From NCBI GenBank assembly GCA_905221605.1, contig CAJNDS010000626.1:1-64000 (forward strand): 64,000 bases of DNA, read 5' to 3'. Source of the stretch: Symbiodinium natans (taxonomy: Eukaryota; Sar; Dinophyceae; Suessiales; Symbiodiniaceae). The notes below the pieces were generated by a model. That model made no database searches and had not been told where the DNA came from. It saw only the letters and a list, made by a program, of their open reading frames with translations. The stretch's first letter is position 1. The number at the start of each line of letters is the position of its first letter. A program made the translations under genes and the position numbers. Below are positions 32,108 to 43,424 of this stretch, piece by piece.

Positions 32108-35100
32108 ATGGCGTCGACGTGCGGGCCTCTGTCGCAGTGTGCCTGGCCGGTTGCACCCAGTTGTACCCTTAAACCCTTAAGTCCCCTAACAGCCCTAAGA
32201 ACCCGAGACCCTATCAGGCCCCAGCAACCCTAAACACCTGAGACCTTAAGAGCCCAAACCCAAAAAACCTAAATCCCTGCCTGTCCGAAGCCGAAGTATC
32301 ATCCCATCCACCCACACAGAGCCCAATACCCCCCTTGATGGAGGAATAGAGCAGGATTCTGAATAAGAATCCCCCCTTGATGGAGGAATAGAGCAGGATT
32401 CTGAATACGTATCCCTGTAACACAGGGTCTCGGGTTCTGTACGGAGTTTGCTGGTTAGGGTGTGTTGGCCGTCCCCCAGAATATTCTCAAGCATGAGGGT
32501 GGTTGCCCAGTAGCAGACAGGCCTCGAGTGCCCTTGCGGTCCTCGTCACTGTGTGCGGGGGGCTGCTTGAAGAGTCATGGATGTAGCGGTTTACCAACAT
32601 CGGGGACCCCACAATACTATAATAAATAATGCTTATTATAGGACCTCCCCCCCCCCAAAACGGCACCCCTGATTTTCGGAATCCCCCCCCCCCACCCCCC
32701 ATGTAGGTAAACCTTATTTGTAGTTGTGTTCTTCCTTGAACTTCAAGATTGCTCAAGATTGCTGCTCCAGATCCTTCGCATTTGAGACCGTCACAGAGGG
32801 GAGCTCAGCATCACAAACACTGCGCCGCCCCAAGCAGCTTCTTTTTCTTTGACTTCTTTTTTTTAGCGTTGTCCGATCAGCTTTCTTCGCTTGAGTCCAG
32901 CGCCCCTGATCATCGGTTGCAACAGTGCAAGGGTTCTCTGGCAGCTGTCCTGCTTGTGGGAAGAAAGCGCTGGTCAAGTTGCCGGCAAGACTGAACGCAA
33001 TTGAGCCCCCCAAACTGATCGCCGCAGCCTCCTGAGAGTCGAGAAACCACATGGGCTAGGGCATGGGCTGGAGCATTACAAGTCAGCCATTTTTCATGGG
33101 CTTCCTACGTTACATTGCATAGCCCCAAGCCCTTACTTACACTGAAACCCGACAACCCGAGGTCACTGCGCTGCACGCCCTGGCAGCACTCCACTTCGGT
33201 GGAGGTTTGGGGGCCTGAGGTTTCGGGGTTTAGGGTTTAGGATGGTTTAGGACTTCGGACTTGGAGTTTGGGGATTTGGGAGTTTGGACTTCAGGAGATC
33301 GGGTCACTGGCTTGAGACTGGCTTGAGGGTTTGGGTTAATGACTAATGTAGGCTCAGGGTCCGGGATTCCGGGAGCACGCAGAGCTTTCGTTGAGCTCAG
33401 TAGATGGGACTGCTAGTGCTTAACGCATTGGTAAGGCTGATGCTTTCTGTGCCATCAATGCTGAATGATGATGTCTCATGATTCCAGGAATAGATGAAAT
33501 ATCCCGGAGCCATAAGCCAACGGTCAGTTCGCTAAGTCCCTTTCGTAATTTGACTACCGGGCCTTAAATTTGGGGCACCGCACCGGCCTAAGCCCTATAA
33601 GCCCTATAAGCCATATAAACCCTGAACTCTAAACCTTGTCAACCCTAGAACCGAGAGTCTGTAGGTCCTTAGGTGTAGCAGGGGGAGAATTCAGTGGGTT
33701 TAGGGTTTAGGGTTGAGGGTTTAGGGTTTAGGGTTTAGGGTTTGCGTTTAACCCTTTTCTTCTGTCTTGGGGCCCTTTAGCTTTCGGAGATGTGAGGGAC
33801 GACCGAGCCGGGAGTCGCGGAGCTCGTGGCCGACGTGCTGGGCGCCTGGTCGATTCCTGGGCTTACGGACTTCGGGTTTAGGGTTTAGGGGTTTAGGGTT
33901 TAGGGTTTAGGGTTTAGGGTTTAGGGTTAGGGTTTAGGGGTTTAGGGGTTTAGGGGTTAGGGGTTTAGGGTTTAGGAATTGGTTGTTTCCAAAAGAGGGG
34001 TGATTTCTCATTTCGGAGTTCCGATAATCAGATTACATGGGCAGAGTCGGGGGATCAATGTTTTGGGCAGACAACCTGTTCTAGCACATTGACAAGACGC
34101 TCTAAAGCCCATGCCTCTTTTGTATCGAATCGTCGCAGGTGGGGCGTGTTTTGTTGTTGGTATATCCTCTCCTTCGGGCTGTAGGCTTTATATGGGCCTA
34201 CTGAACAGAACCCCCAAAACCCAGCATGCTTTCCGAGGCAGCAGAGCTTGTCGGAGACACCAGAGCAGTTCACTGCGCGGCTTCTTGCCAACACTGCCGT
34301 TGCCTCAGAGCGGATGGTGGGCTTGGGTTGAGGGCGTGTGGTGCCAGGCAACCTTGCAACTTGAGCGTTTCGGAGCACAGTGAGGCACTTTGCGAGATGA
34401 TGTCCCTTCTAGGACCCCGAAAAGACATGTGGTCATGAACCCCACATTCCTCAGTGTGATCGCCCCGTGGCAGCTCACCGTGGCAGGCATGGGCGGCAGC
34501 AAAGTTGGCAGCGGCCGGGTGCCCAGTTTCAGCGCTTGAGTCGAGCCTCGGATTTTGAGGTTCTGGGTTGATGTGATTCGTTGGGATGTTCCCCCTTATG
34601 CTCACACTCCTTAGTAGGGCAGGGGGACCCCTATTAAGGACTGTTAGTAAAAGGGGGGAAACATCCCAAGTGATCCGGTCAAGCCAGAGACTGAGGCTCC
34701 ACAACCCCTGCTGGATGCCATCGGAACGACACTGCAGGTCACAGGCTTGCAGGGTAGGGCAGGACGCCGGGGCTTAAGGCTGAAAAGGGTACTAAGCTGT
34801 TGGGGATTCTCTGGGTTGAAGGCTGATAGGCTTTGGGTTTCTGGCTGATAGGGCTTTGGTAAACTCCCACATGGGCAGTCCTCTACGTGAGTGTCCCTTT
34901 GCGAGGCCCTAAGTGTGTGGAGTACCGTGCACCACCCACATGTTGAGGCCTCAACCCTAAACCCTAAACCCTAAACCCTCAACCCTGAACCCTATACCCT
35001 CTACCCTCTACCCTAAACCCTAAACCCTGAACCCTAAACCCTAAACCCTAAACCCTAAACCCTAAACCCTAAACCCTAAACATCCCTAAACCCTAAACAT

Positions 35101-37013
35101 CCCTAAACCCTAAACCCTAAATCCTATGCCCTAAACAAACGACCCTAAGCCCTAAGCCCCAAACCCGGCTGTGCCAGGGTGCAGTCCGCAGGGCCCGGCG
35201 AACGTCGGCTGAGCCCCCGCGGTCTGCCGGGCGGATTATTCAAAGGTTTAGGGTTTAGGGTTTGTTGTTTGGGGTTTGGGGTTTAGGGTTTAGGATTTAG
35301 GGTTAGGGTTTGGGTTTAGGGTTTAGGGCGTTGGGTTTAGGGTTTGGGGTTTGGGGTTTAGGGTTTAGGGTTTGGGGTTCAGGGGTATAGGGTTTAGGGT
35401 TCAGGGGGTTCGGGAGCCAAGGTTTTTGGGTTCAAGGACTTAGGGTTTAGGAGGGGGTAGGGCCTCTGCATCGGGGTTAGCAGGATCCTATTTGGGGGTA
35501 TGTTGGAAGTCTTGTAGGTCCTTGGGTGCGATTTGGGGGCTCTTGCGGTTGGTCCTTTTTGTTTTCGTTATTGGCTGTTAGGTTGTAAGGTTGGTGTTGG
35601 TTGAAAAGATTTGGGTTTAGGGTTTAGGGTGTGGGGTTGGTTCTTGGCCACTTGAGGAAGACGCCCAGACCCGAATCAGAGCCTAAAGACCCTCAACCCT
35701 GACCCCTAAACCCGAAAGACGTCCTAGTTTTCTGCAATCAGTTCGATAACTAGCGTCTTCGCTAAGTATCTCCTGCCTTCTTCTCGCATACATCCTCCGA
35801 TGACATCTTAAACTCTAACCCTGCACCCTAAACCCTAAACCCTAAACCTTAAACCCTAAACCTTAAACCCTAAACCCTAAACCCTAAACCCGAAACCCTA
35901 AACCCTAAACCCTAAACCCTAATCCCTGTACCCTCAGCCCTCATTGCATACAGACCCGAGAAGCCTCAAGACCCCCATGCCACGCAAGGCGCCCTCGGTG
36001 CATGGCGCGCTGCCCTCTGAGGAGCTCTCAAGGCTCCATGCAGTGTTTAGGGTTTAGGGTTTAGGGTTCAGGGCGTAGGGATTAGGGCCTAGGGTTTAGG
36101 CTATGGTAGCTGAGGTGCTTGGGGCTTAGGGTGTAGGGTTAAGCTAAGGTGCGTTCGGACCCCCAACCTCAAGCCCAAAGCCCTAAGCCCCCTTTTTTGA
36201 CACTCCAGCCCGAAGGGTCAGGGGGCTTTGTGCCCGAAGTGGGGCTCAAAGCGGCTGGAAGAACAGGCACAGGGCTCAGGGCTGCCTTGTTGAAAGAGAG
36301 GTGACTCCCAATAAATGGAAAGGGCTTCGGGTTTAGGGCCGTTTCGGGTTTAGGGTTCAGGGTTTAGGGTTTTGGGGTGGAAAGGGGGGGGGTACTAAGA
36401 ACTGCTGCTCGGGGCGGTTGGGGGTCGAACGAAGTCTGCAGCAACCGCAGGCAGGTGATCGAAGCGGCCAAGCACTCCAATGCGCAGAACGCCCCAACCT
36501 CGAGCTCCCACCATTGGCTGAGGATGATGCGAGTCACCCCTTTTTTGGGTGCAGCAAGTCATAGGAAATCTGCCAGCATAGAAGGGCCCCTGACTGTAGA
36601 TCAGCCTCCAATGGTTCGGGGCATTCCTGGGTTGGGAGTTCGATGCTTTAGGGGTGCAGGTTTCGGGGTTTAGGTTTCAGGGTCCTATGTAACTCTAATA
36701 TATAAGGTGCAGTGGTTCCTGAGTCTTTCCCTCTCCCACCCCCACCCGAGCCTTTCTCCTCATTTGGGCGGCAGGTGCGTGCCGAAAGGAGCAAGCTAAA
36801 CTAGTTCAAGCCTGCAAGCGCAAAGACATGTTGCGCGCTCCAAACCCTTCAAGCCCTCAACAGGTAGACTCCATTTCCCACAAGCACCAAAGCTCTCAGG
36901 TTTCCAATGCTGCACGGGGACCTGCCGTACAGCGCACCGCAGGCGGGTCTGGGCCGTTGCATGGGGTGTTTCCAAGGCTTGCTGGTGGTGTCTACTTGGG
37001 GAGGATGAGTTAA
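32108..37013 (+). CDS. Nine-exon gene with telomere-repeat introns, 221 aa, unknown function
   Basis: Exons: 32108-32149, 33162-33204, 33797-33875, 34455-34525, 35192-35245, 35954-36042, 36209-36300, 36451-36532 and 36900-37013 (666 nt, ATG to TAA). All eight junctions keep frame. Peptide pieces in order: MASTCGPLSQCAWP; VTALHALAALHFGGG; TEPGVAELVADVLGAW; VIAPWQLTVAGMGGSKVG; ERRLSPRGLPGGLFK; SLKTPMPRKAPSVHGALPSE; GFVPEVGLKAAGRTGTGLRA; QVIEAAKHSNAQNAPTSSSH; ending LAGGVYLGRMS. The N-terminus could be a weak transit or signal region. Introns 3 and 5 open with GTTTAGGG; intron 5 (35246-35953) has TTTAGGG at its start and CCCTAAA at its end. Intron 4 carries a family C element. An antisense exon lies in intron 1. 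Not recognised; exon choice used coding-likeness, so single exons may be wrong. Confidence 0.55.
32753..33031 (-). CDS. Antisense terminal exon inside intron 1 of the 32108-37013 gene
   Basis: On the minus strand, after GACTCTCAG, the frame reads EAAAISLGGSIAFSLAGNLT..., then a Lys/Arg-rich stretch (KKADRTTLKKRSQRKR) and VTVSNAKDLEQQS to TGA. The start is hydrophobic and small-residue-rich; the tail is basic. Plus-strand frames here are poor. No family recognised. Upstream minus-strand exons are not identified. Confidence 0.45.
   Translation of the reverse strand, partial: EAAAISLGGSIAFSLAGNLTSAFFPQAGQLPENPCTVATDDQGRWTQAKKADRTTLKKRSQRKRSCLGRRSVCDAELPSVTVSNAKDLEQQS
33690..33976 (+). repeat. 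TTTAGGG arrays around exon 33797-33875
   Basis: 33700-33750 precedes the exon. 33876-33976 starts at its donor (TTCGG|GTTTAGGG) and includes TTTAGGGG variants. Confidence 0.85.
34581..34670. mobile_element. Inverted-repeat element, family C copy 4 (best preserved)
   Basis: Perfect ends TTGGGATGTT and AACATCCCAA. Inside, CACTCCTTAGTAGG pairs loosely with CTATTAAGGACTGTTAG. 90 bp, intronic. Confidence 0.75.
34953..35165 (-). repeat. CCCTAAA array before exon 35192-35245
   Basis: About 28 units with CCCTCTA, CCCTATA, CCCTAAG and 'CATCCCTAAA' slips. It ends ~27 nt before the acceptor. Confidence 0.85.
35246..35450 (+). repeat. TTTAGGG array opening intron 5 of the 32108-37013 gene
   Basis: Begins AAAG|GTTTAGGG and degrades through TTTGGGG and TTCAGGG variants. 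Confidence 0.85.
35814..35940 (-). repeat. CCCTAAA array closing the same intron
   Basis: About 17 units, some CCTTAAA and CCCGAAA. With 35246-35450 it forms an inverted pair within one intron. Confidence 0.85.
36043..36085 (+). repeat. TTTAGGG array at donor of exon 35954-36042
   Basis: GCA|GTGTTTAGGG followed by three to four units, then TTCAGGG-like and decayed units. Confidence 0.75.
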
Positions 37014-37127
37014 GTGTCCTGAACCTGCTTTCAACTCTCCGCCGAGTCTCCCCCGAGTCTCCTCCGAGTAGTCTCCTCCGAGTCTCCTCCGAGGCTCAAC
37101 TGTACTTGAAGCTGCCGGGGCCTCAGA

Positions 37128-38558
37128 ATGATTTCAGCGCACGGAGACCGTCGACAAGATTCCGAAAGAAGCAGCTGCTTCTGCACTTTCTCCAGTCATG
37201 TGCCGGCATCTGTCATGGCTGCTGTTTGGAAAGGTGGCGGCGAGAGGCGTCAAGAGGTGCGGAAGCACAGTGGCGGTGCATGTTGCGAAGTCAGTGACGA
37301 TCTTAGGTTTGGGGTTTAGGGTTTAGGGTTTCGGGTTTAGGGTTTAGGGTTTAGGGTTTAGGGTTTAGGGTTTAGGGCAAGCTTGGCAGCTTTGGCAGAT
37401 CAGGATCAGATCCTGGGGGACGCAGGAGTGCACGGTGCCCGAGAGTTTCCAGCGTCTGACGGTGTTGGTGATGCCAAACTGTCATCCTTGGGCTCCTCAA
37501 AACCATTGGGTTTAGGGTTTGGGGTTTTAGGGTTTAGGGTTTAGGGTTTAGGGTTTAGGGTTTATAACCCCAAGCCCCAAGAAGCTCTGAACCTCAAGCC
37601 CCCCCCCCCCCTCGCCAAGGTAGCAACACCGCCTGGGCGCCTGGCAAGATGCTTCTTCGCCAGGCCCCAGAATCTCCCAACACAGTAGGGTTCAACCCGA
37701 CACTCTAAACCAGAGTGGTTCAGGTCTCTAGGTCCACAGGGTCTAGGGTTTAGGGTTTAGGGTTTAGGGGGCCAATTCAGGGGCCACCGCTGGCTGCGCC
37801 GTCCTCGCAGATTCAGAGCAGGCCGGCATCTGCGGGCGTCGAGTTGTTGGGGGTGTAAGAGCCCCCCCTAAACCCTAAACCGTAAACCCTAAACCCTAAA
37901 CCCTAAACCCTAAACCCTAAACCCTCAGCCCTTAGAATCCTCTGACACGAAGAATCAAGCCGATTCAGAACCCTTCAAGCCATTCATGTCCTGACTATCC
38001 TGAACTAAGCCCTACATGCTAGACCCGAACCTGTGCCTCACCCCTCCTGGAGCCCACCCCCCCCCCCCCTCCGCCCCCCATGTCTATAAACCCTAAAACC
38101 CTGTGACCCCTCACCCCTTCCCCCATCCTTCTCCCCAGAAACCAACCCAAAAGCCAGGCACGCTCACCCCTAACCCAATGCCCCAGACGATCAGCACTCA
38201 ACCCAAGGTAACCCGAAGCCCTAAGCCCTATCAACCCCAAGCCCTAAGGGTTGAGCCTTTAAGAGCCCTTAACCCGAAACCCAAAACCCAAACCCTAAAC
38301 CCTAAACCCTAAACCCTAAACCCTAAACCCTAAATCCTAAACCTTAAACCCTAAACCCTAAACCCTAAACCCAATCAACCCAGCCACATGTGGCTCCTGA
38401 GGATGAGCGAGTCGGCTCCACGAGACTCAGCCATCACGGCGTTGGCCTGGCTTGGGGTTGTATACGGTGCAGGGTTTAGGGTGTAGGGTTTGGGGTTTAG
38501 GGTTTGGGTTTAGGGTTTAGGGTTTAGGGTTTAGGGTTTAGGGTTTAGGGTTTAGGGT

Positions 38559-38611
<53 letters not shown>

Positions 38612-41600
38612 GGTTGGCGGGGTTTAACAGTTCATTTGGGGAGACTCTTTTCGGCTTGAGGGGTTCGTGAGGGTTCATTTGGCGGGATTTGTTTCGGTTT
38701 TGGGGGGGGGGGTTGTGAGTTGGGGTCTTGGGTGGTAGGATTTTGAGATGTTCAGGGGTTCGGGTTCATTGTTTGCGCGCGCAGGGTGTAGACCGGCAGC
38801 GGGATTTGGTTGCCTTTGGGGAGTCCCTCTGCAAGAACTCTGCAGTAGAGCGGAAGTGCTTCAGCTTTCGTCCGATCGCGGAGAGTTTCAGGCAGAGGGG
38901 ACGTATTCCTCTCTTTGCTTGTCTTGAGTCGGGGTGTATAAAGCAAGCAGTACGTCACACCAATATCCTGCACCTTAAACTAAGCCAGCAAGCCTCACTT
39001 GAACTAGGCCAGCAAGCCTCAGGCTGTCACTGCCAAAATCCCAGGTCAGGCCTCCATACAGTAATGCTAGTAATAGCCTCCTGAAGTCCTAATCAATAAT
39101 CGGGCCCCGTTGTTTTCTGCTTTCTATCCATTGTGCCACGAAAAATTCAACCTTTAAAAGAAGTTTTCAAGAATACCCCGTTGACAAAAGTCCACGAAGC
39201 AGCTTCATGTCGATAGTCTGAACTCCGCCCCCCTCGTTTCTTGTTTTTGTCACGATTCGAACGGGTTCTGAACCTGAACCAGGGTTCCAACCTAGGTTCG
39301 AACCGCCCTAAACCCTAAACCCTAAACCCTAAATCCTAAACCCTAAACCCTAAACCCTAAACCCTGAACCCTGAACCCTGAACCCTAAACCCTAAACCCT
39401 AAGCCCTAAACCCTAAACCCTAAACCCTAAACCTAAACGCCTAAACCGAAAGCCAGGTGGGACTGGACCGCCTCACGCGAAGCCGGCGTCAGGCGAGCAA
39501 AGAGATTTGGGGTTTAAGAGGTTTCAGGCTTTGAGCGGGATTAAGGTTTTAGGGTGGGTTTTTCAGGGTGGGTAGAGGTTTTGGAGTAGGTGGGGGCTCT
39601 AGAAGAGGGTTTGGGCGTTTGCAAGTTCACATTGTTCAAAGTAAAGAAAGGTCTGAACTTCTGTACCCTGTACCATAAACCCTAAACCCTGGTGCCTGAA
39701 CCCTACGCCCGTGATCCCAAGAGCGCCCCAAAACCTAAGTCCTAAACCCTAAGCCCTGGGGACCATGGGGTTCAACACTATAATCATTAGGCACATGGAC
39801 CCTTAGGGTTATAAGAATCGAACCCTAAACCCTAAACCCTAAACCCTAAACCCTAAACCCTAAACCCTCAACCCTGAACCCTAAACCCTAAACCCTGAAC
39901 CTTGATGTCCAAACCTGGCAGGCTTCTGAACATGGCATGCTCACAAGCACAAGCAAGGCTGCCTGAGACTCAGCTTCAGGGTGCTGACAGGGAAGGGTTT
40001 AGGGTTTAGGGTTTAGGGTTTAGGGTTTAGGGTTTAGGGTTTGGGGGTGTCGGGGTTTAGGGTTTGGGGTTTAGGGTTTAGGGTGGGGTTTTAGGGGGTG
40101 TAGGGGTTTAGACCTTTGGGGGTTTTGCAGGGGTTTCGGGTTAGGCATGCAGGGGGGGGGGGGGGGGGGATTTGAAGCGGTTGAACGGTTGCAAGGGTTT
40201 GATTCATAGTCTTCAGGGCTTTAAAGGTTTCTGGCGGCTTATGTACAGCAAGTCCCTCCTGTAGTATTTGCCCCAGACGTTAGGGAACATGCAACCACTT
40301 CAAATCCTGGCTTCTAAACCGCAAGCCCTTAAACCCTGAACCCTAAACCCTAAACCCTAATTCTTAAACCCTAAACCCTAAACCCTAAACCTCAAAGCCC
40401 AAAGCCCAAAACCCAAAACCCAAAACCCTAAACCCTAAACCCTAAACCCTAAACCCTAGACCGCGAATCCCTTCCCAGGCCGGAGCATGAGCCACAGAAC
40501 ATATCGATCACCGCCCGGCCCTCCGCAGCAGCAGGCCTGTTGTCTTCGGGACTAAGTTCCTCGGACCCAGAGTTAGGCCCTTATTCCCTTTTGTAAGGGT
40601 TTAGGGTTTTAGGGTTTAGGGTTCAGGGTTTAGGGTTTAGGGTTTAGGGTTTAGGGTTTAGGGTTCGGCATCTCCAGTTCAAGCATTCACTAGTCAAGCT
40701 CGCTACTCTGGTATCGATTATATACCCACCCACCCTTTGGATCCCATAACATTCGGAAAATATTTTAGTTATTGACGGGCCCAAAACTCGAAATCTAATC
40801 TAAAGCCCACAATAGGCCCCTTATGCTCTTAGGGCCCTAAACCCTACGGTTTAGAAGCCCCTATCGGTGAAGGCTCAGTATTGGTCAAAAATCCAGAAAA
40901 CGAGAGGGGTCTCCGAAGACTATTTTGCCTTTAAAATTGAAAAATACGACCCCCCTTGACCAAAACTAGGCTGTGAAAAGGGCGCGAGGGCGGTCCTTCA
41001 TCAGACTGAAGGAAAAAAATCCTGAAACACCCTGAAAAACATTGAAAAACCTTAAAAAGCACTGAAAAACTCTGAAAAACCTTGAAAAGCCTTGAAAAAC
41101 TTGAAATTTCTGAAACCGGCGAAGGCTCGGTTTGGTCAAAAATCCAGAGGTCCCCCTCATTTGGGGTGTTTTTGGAGGCAAACTTTCCCTCTCAAGGGGG
41201 GGTCGGAGTTTGAGGCAAGGGGGTCTCCGAAGACTATTTTGCCTTTAAAATTGAAAAATGCGACCCCCCCCTTGACCAAAACTAGGCTGTGAAAAAAGGT
41301 CGCGGGGGCGGCCCTTCATCGGAATTGAGGGTTAAAAGCCCTGAAACATCCTGAAAAACAGTGAAAAACCTTGAAAAACACTGAAAAACACTGAAAAACT
41401 CTGAAAAACCGTGAAAAACCGTGAAAAACCTTGAAAAAACTCGGGGAAAAGGAAAATCACCATTGCCCACTTTTGAAGCCGAAATTCACCGTTGCCCACT
41501 TTTGAATTAGGGTTTAACTCCATTATGATAGAGAGGGTTGATGCTTTGGAGTTTAGTCCAAGAAGGGTACCCTTCTCATTCCCAGGTTACTCTTGGGGTC

Positions 41601-42004
41601 TACCCTAAGCCCCACACGGTCTAAACCCCAAAGACCTTTCTAGAAAAAGCAATGACTTGAAGGTTTAGCGTTTAGGGGTTCAGGTTTTTAGGGTTCAGGG
41701 TTTAGGGTTTTAGGGTTTAGGGGTTTCAACGTGTGGGTTTAGCCAAGCAGGGTCCAGAATCCAGAAACCGGCCCCATGCGTGCTACAAATGGCACGTTGT
41801 GTCCCCAAGGTGTGGGGTTTAGGCCCCTGGAGTTCAGGAGGTTCAGGCTGAGGCAGGTCGTAGGGGTTTTAGGTGGTTTAGGATGGAGGCTTGGATTTGG
41901 GTTTCATATTTCAATTTCATTCTGCACACAGGTTTTCGAGACGAGCCTCTCCTGTCGACAGTCTTGGCCGAGTGCCAGAGACTTACTTATTTTCGAAGGG
42001 TTGA
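37128..42004 (+). CDS. Ten-exon gene with telomere-repeat introns, ~318 aa, unknown function
   Basis: Model: 37128-37306, 37382-37509, 37620-37684, 37781-37854, 38384-38468, 38785-38884, 39457-39520, 39922-39996, 40479-40592 and 41932-42004 (957 nt, ATG to TGA, in frame throughout). Pieces: ALADQDQILGDAGVHGAREF; NTAWAPGKMLLRQAPES; PPLAAPSSQIQSRPASAGVE; HMWLLRMSESAPRDSAITAL; DRQRDLVAFGESLCKNSAVE; LLNMACSQAQARLPETQLQG; SITARPSAAAGLLSSG; FSRRASPVDSLGRVPETYLF. Uncertain points: the first exon is also open, with better codon bias, in another frame (RTETVDKIPKEAAASAL), and exon 4 and the last exon each have a second plausible frame. One donor is GC. Not recognised; a gene is certain enough, the exact chain less so. 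Confidence 0.42.
37307..37570 (+). repeat. TTTAGGG arrays in the first introns of the 37128-42004 gene
   Basis: 37307-37378 opens the first intron (TTAG|GTTTGGGGTTTAGGG). 37510-37565 opens the next exactly as GTTTAGGG. A short third array is at 37742-37768. Confidence 0.85.
37866..37930 (-). repeat. CCCTAAA array shortly after exon 37781-37854
   Basis: Nine units. This is one of the few cases where the C-rich strand directly follows a proposed exon, against the general orientation. Confidence 0.85.
38283..38372 (-). repeat. CCCTAAA array before exon 38384-38468
   Basis: Thirteen units. The acceptor CCCAG lies 11 nt after the last unit. Confidence 0.85.
38469..38618 (+). repeat. TTTAGGG array changing into GGGTTGA units
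   Basis: About ten TTTAGGG-type units, then nine consecutive GGGTTGA units (38562-38618): an abrupt switch to a homogenised variant. Confidence 0.9.
39307..39445 (-). repeat. CCCTAAA array before exon 39457-39520
   Basis: About 19 units, including three CCCTGAA in a row. Confidence 0.85.
39820..40090. repeat. CCCTAAA then TTTAGGG arrays flanking exon 39922-39996
   Basis: 39820-39902 is C-rich on this strand. 39997-40090 is G-rich and starts at the donor (AAGG|GTTTAGGG). The 75-bp exon is the unique spacer. Confidence 0.85.
40330..40670. repeat. CCCTAAA then TTTAGGG arrays flanking exon 40479-40592
   Basis: 40330-40460 is C-rich with CCCAAAA/CCCAAAG variants. The donor is TT|GTAAGGGTTTAGGG, and the G-rich array runs to 40665. 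Confidence 0.85.
40906..41440. repeat. Direct duplication with (CTGAAAAAC)n tails
   Basis: GGGGTCTCCGAAGACTATTT and the ~90 bp after it occur at 40906 and again at 41220. Each is followed by ~10-bp CCTTGAAAAA/CTGAAAAAC units. The block lies in the long intron before the last exon of the 37128-42004 gene. Confidence 0.8.
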
Positions 42005-42264
42005 GATTGCAGGATTCAGGGGATTGTTTGCCTTGAGGCCACCCTGTGGAGCCACAGGGATGGAACAAGATATCGTCGGTATTGAATCCTGGAGGTCGTT
42101 AGGGAAGGCATTCGCTCACGTGTACATTCTCCTGCCGTGCAAGTAGAGCAGGCTCGGAGGATAGAGTTTTCAAGTTCCAGTTCGAGAGGTACTGTAGGAG
42201 CCTTAATAGTCAGAACAGGGTTTTGGGGGGTTAGTATAACTACAAAGCGACCACAAGGGCCTAC

Positions 42265-42355
42265 TATTAGCAATTATTCTTATTTCTACTACTATCATTG
42301 TTATTAATATTATCCATTATTATTAATTACTATTATTAGTATTAGTATTAGTATA
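42265..42355. repeat. AT-rich TTA/TAT triplet stretch
   Basis: Imperfect ATTATTATTA and TAGTATTAG runs between two gene models. Confidence 0.75.
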
Positions 42356-42499
42356 TTCCGACCCCTATTGTACGTACGTAGGCCTGCCAATCCTTCGGCG
42401 AAGAAAGCTCATCCTGGAGAACTTCTGTGTGCGCTGGCAGGGCTTCTGATGCAGCGATCTGACTGCTTGGCATGTGTTTTTTTCGGAGTGCGAAGCCCT

Positions 42500-42588
42500 A
42501 AGCCCTGAACCCTAAACCCTAAACCCTAAACCGGAAACCCTAAACCCTAAGCCCTAAGCCCTAAGCCCTAAACCCTAAACCCTAAACC
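42500..42588 (-). repeat. CCCTAAA array upstream of the 42624-45698 gene
   Basis: About twelve units, some CCCTAAG. A short TTTAGGG run (42700-42733) lies in the following intron. Confidence 0.8.
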
Positions 42589-42623
42589 AGCGTTCTTGCA
42601 TCCTACGCTGAGGTCTCGCAAAG

Positions 42624-43315
42624 ATGGAGGAGCTCGCGGTGCAGGACCTGGCGAATGCAGGCACGGAAAGCCCTCAACCTTCAACCCTAAACTCAAATCT
42701 TAGGGTTTAGGGTTTAGAGTTTAGGGTTTAGGGGTTCTTAGTCGGGAATGAGGGAATTAGGGCCCTATATATACCTTTTAAGGGATTATACAGGGCACTC
42801 ATTCCCTCGTTCGCCCCCTGAAACCTGCTTGTTAGTTGTGGCCCATTTTGCAGGGTTCAGGTCCGGGGTCCGTCCTTGTAGATGATGTCGTATACTAGAA
42901 GAAGCTAGGGGAGAGGGGGGGGAGTTCCCTCATTTTTGAACAATCTCAACCCCCTAAATTCCTTGGAGTCGACGCTAGTCAAGTCCTTTAGGGCTTGGAG
43001 GTTTTTGGGTTCAGGGTTTTGGAGGTTTAGGGCTTAGAGGTTTTGGGCTTTAGGATTTTGGGGAGCAGTCATCGGACATCCCAGGCTAGAGTAACAATTG
43101 GGCTCCGAGAATCGGCGGGGCTTTAAGAGGGTTTGGGGTTTAGGATCAGGGACGAGGGTTCTGCAAGCCCTCTTGAAAGTCCCCTCGTGCCTTCCCCTGA
43201 ACCCGACACCCGCACCAGAATACGCTCCGAAACCCTAGAAGCCTAAACCCTTAATCCAAGCACCCACTTCAGACCCTACATCCGAACCCTGAAACCCAAG
43301 CCTCACGAGCCAACC

Positions 43316-43354
<39 letters not shown>

Positions 43355-43385
43355 ACTCTCACCCCTCAACCCTCACCCCTCACCC

Positions 43386-43424
<39 letters not shown>

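Noticed and set aside
33400-33560. Possible tRNA or box C/D snoRNA (GAGCTCAGTAGA, ATGATGATG)
   Set aside because: No matching B box, no acceptor pairing and no box D at a suitable distance.
34226-34438. 71-aa plus frame ending in TGA between two exons of the 32108-37013 gene
   Set aside because: It looks partly coding, but including it breaks the phase that the neighbouring exons keep without it; left as possible alternative exon.
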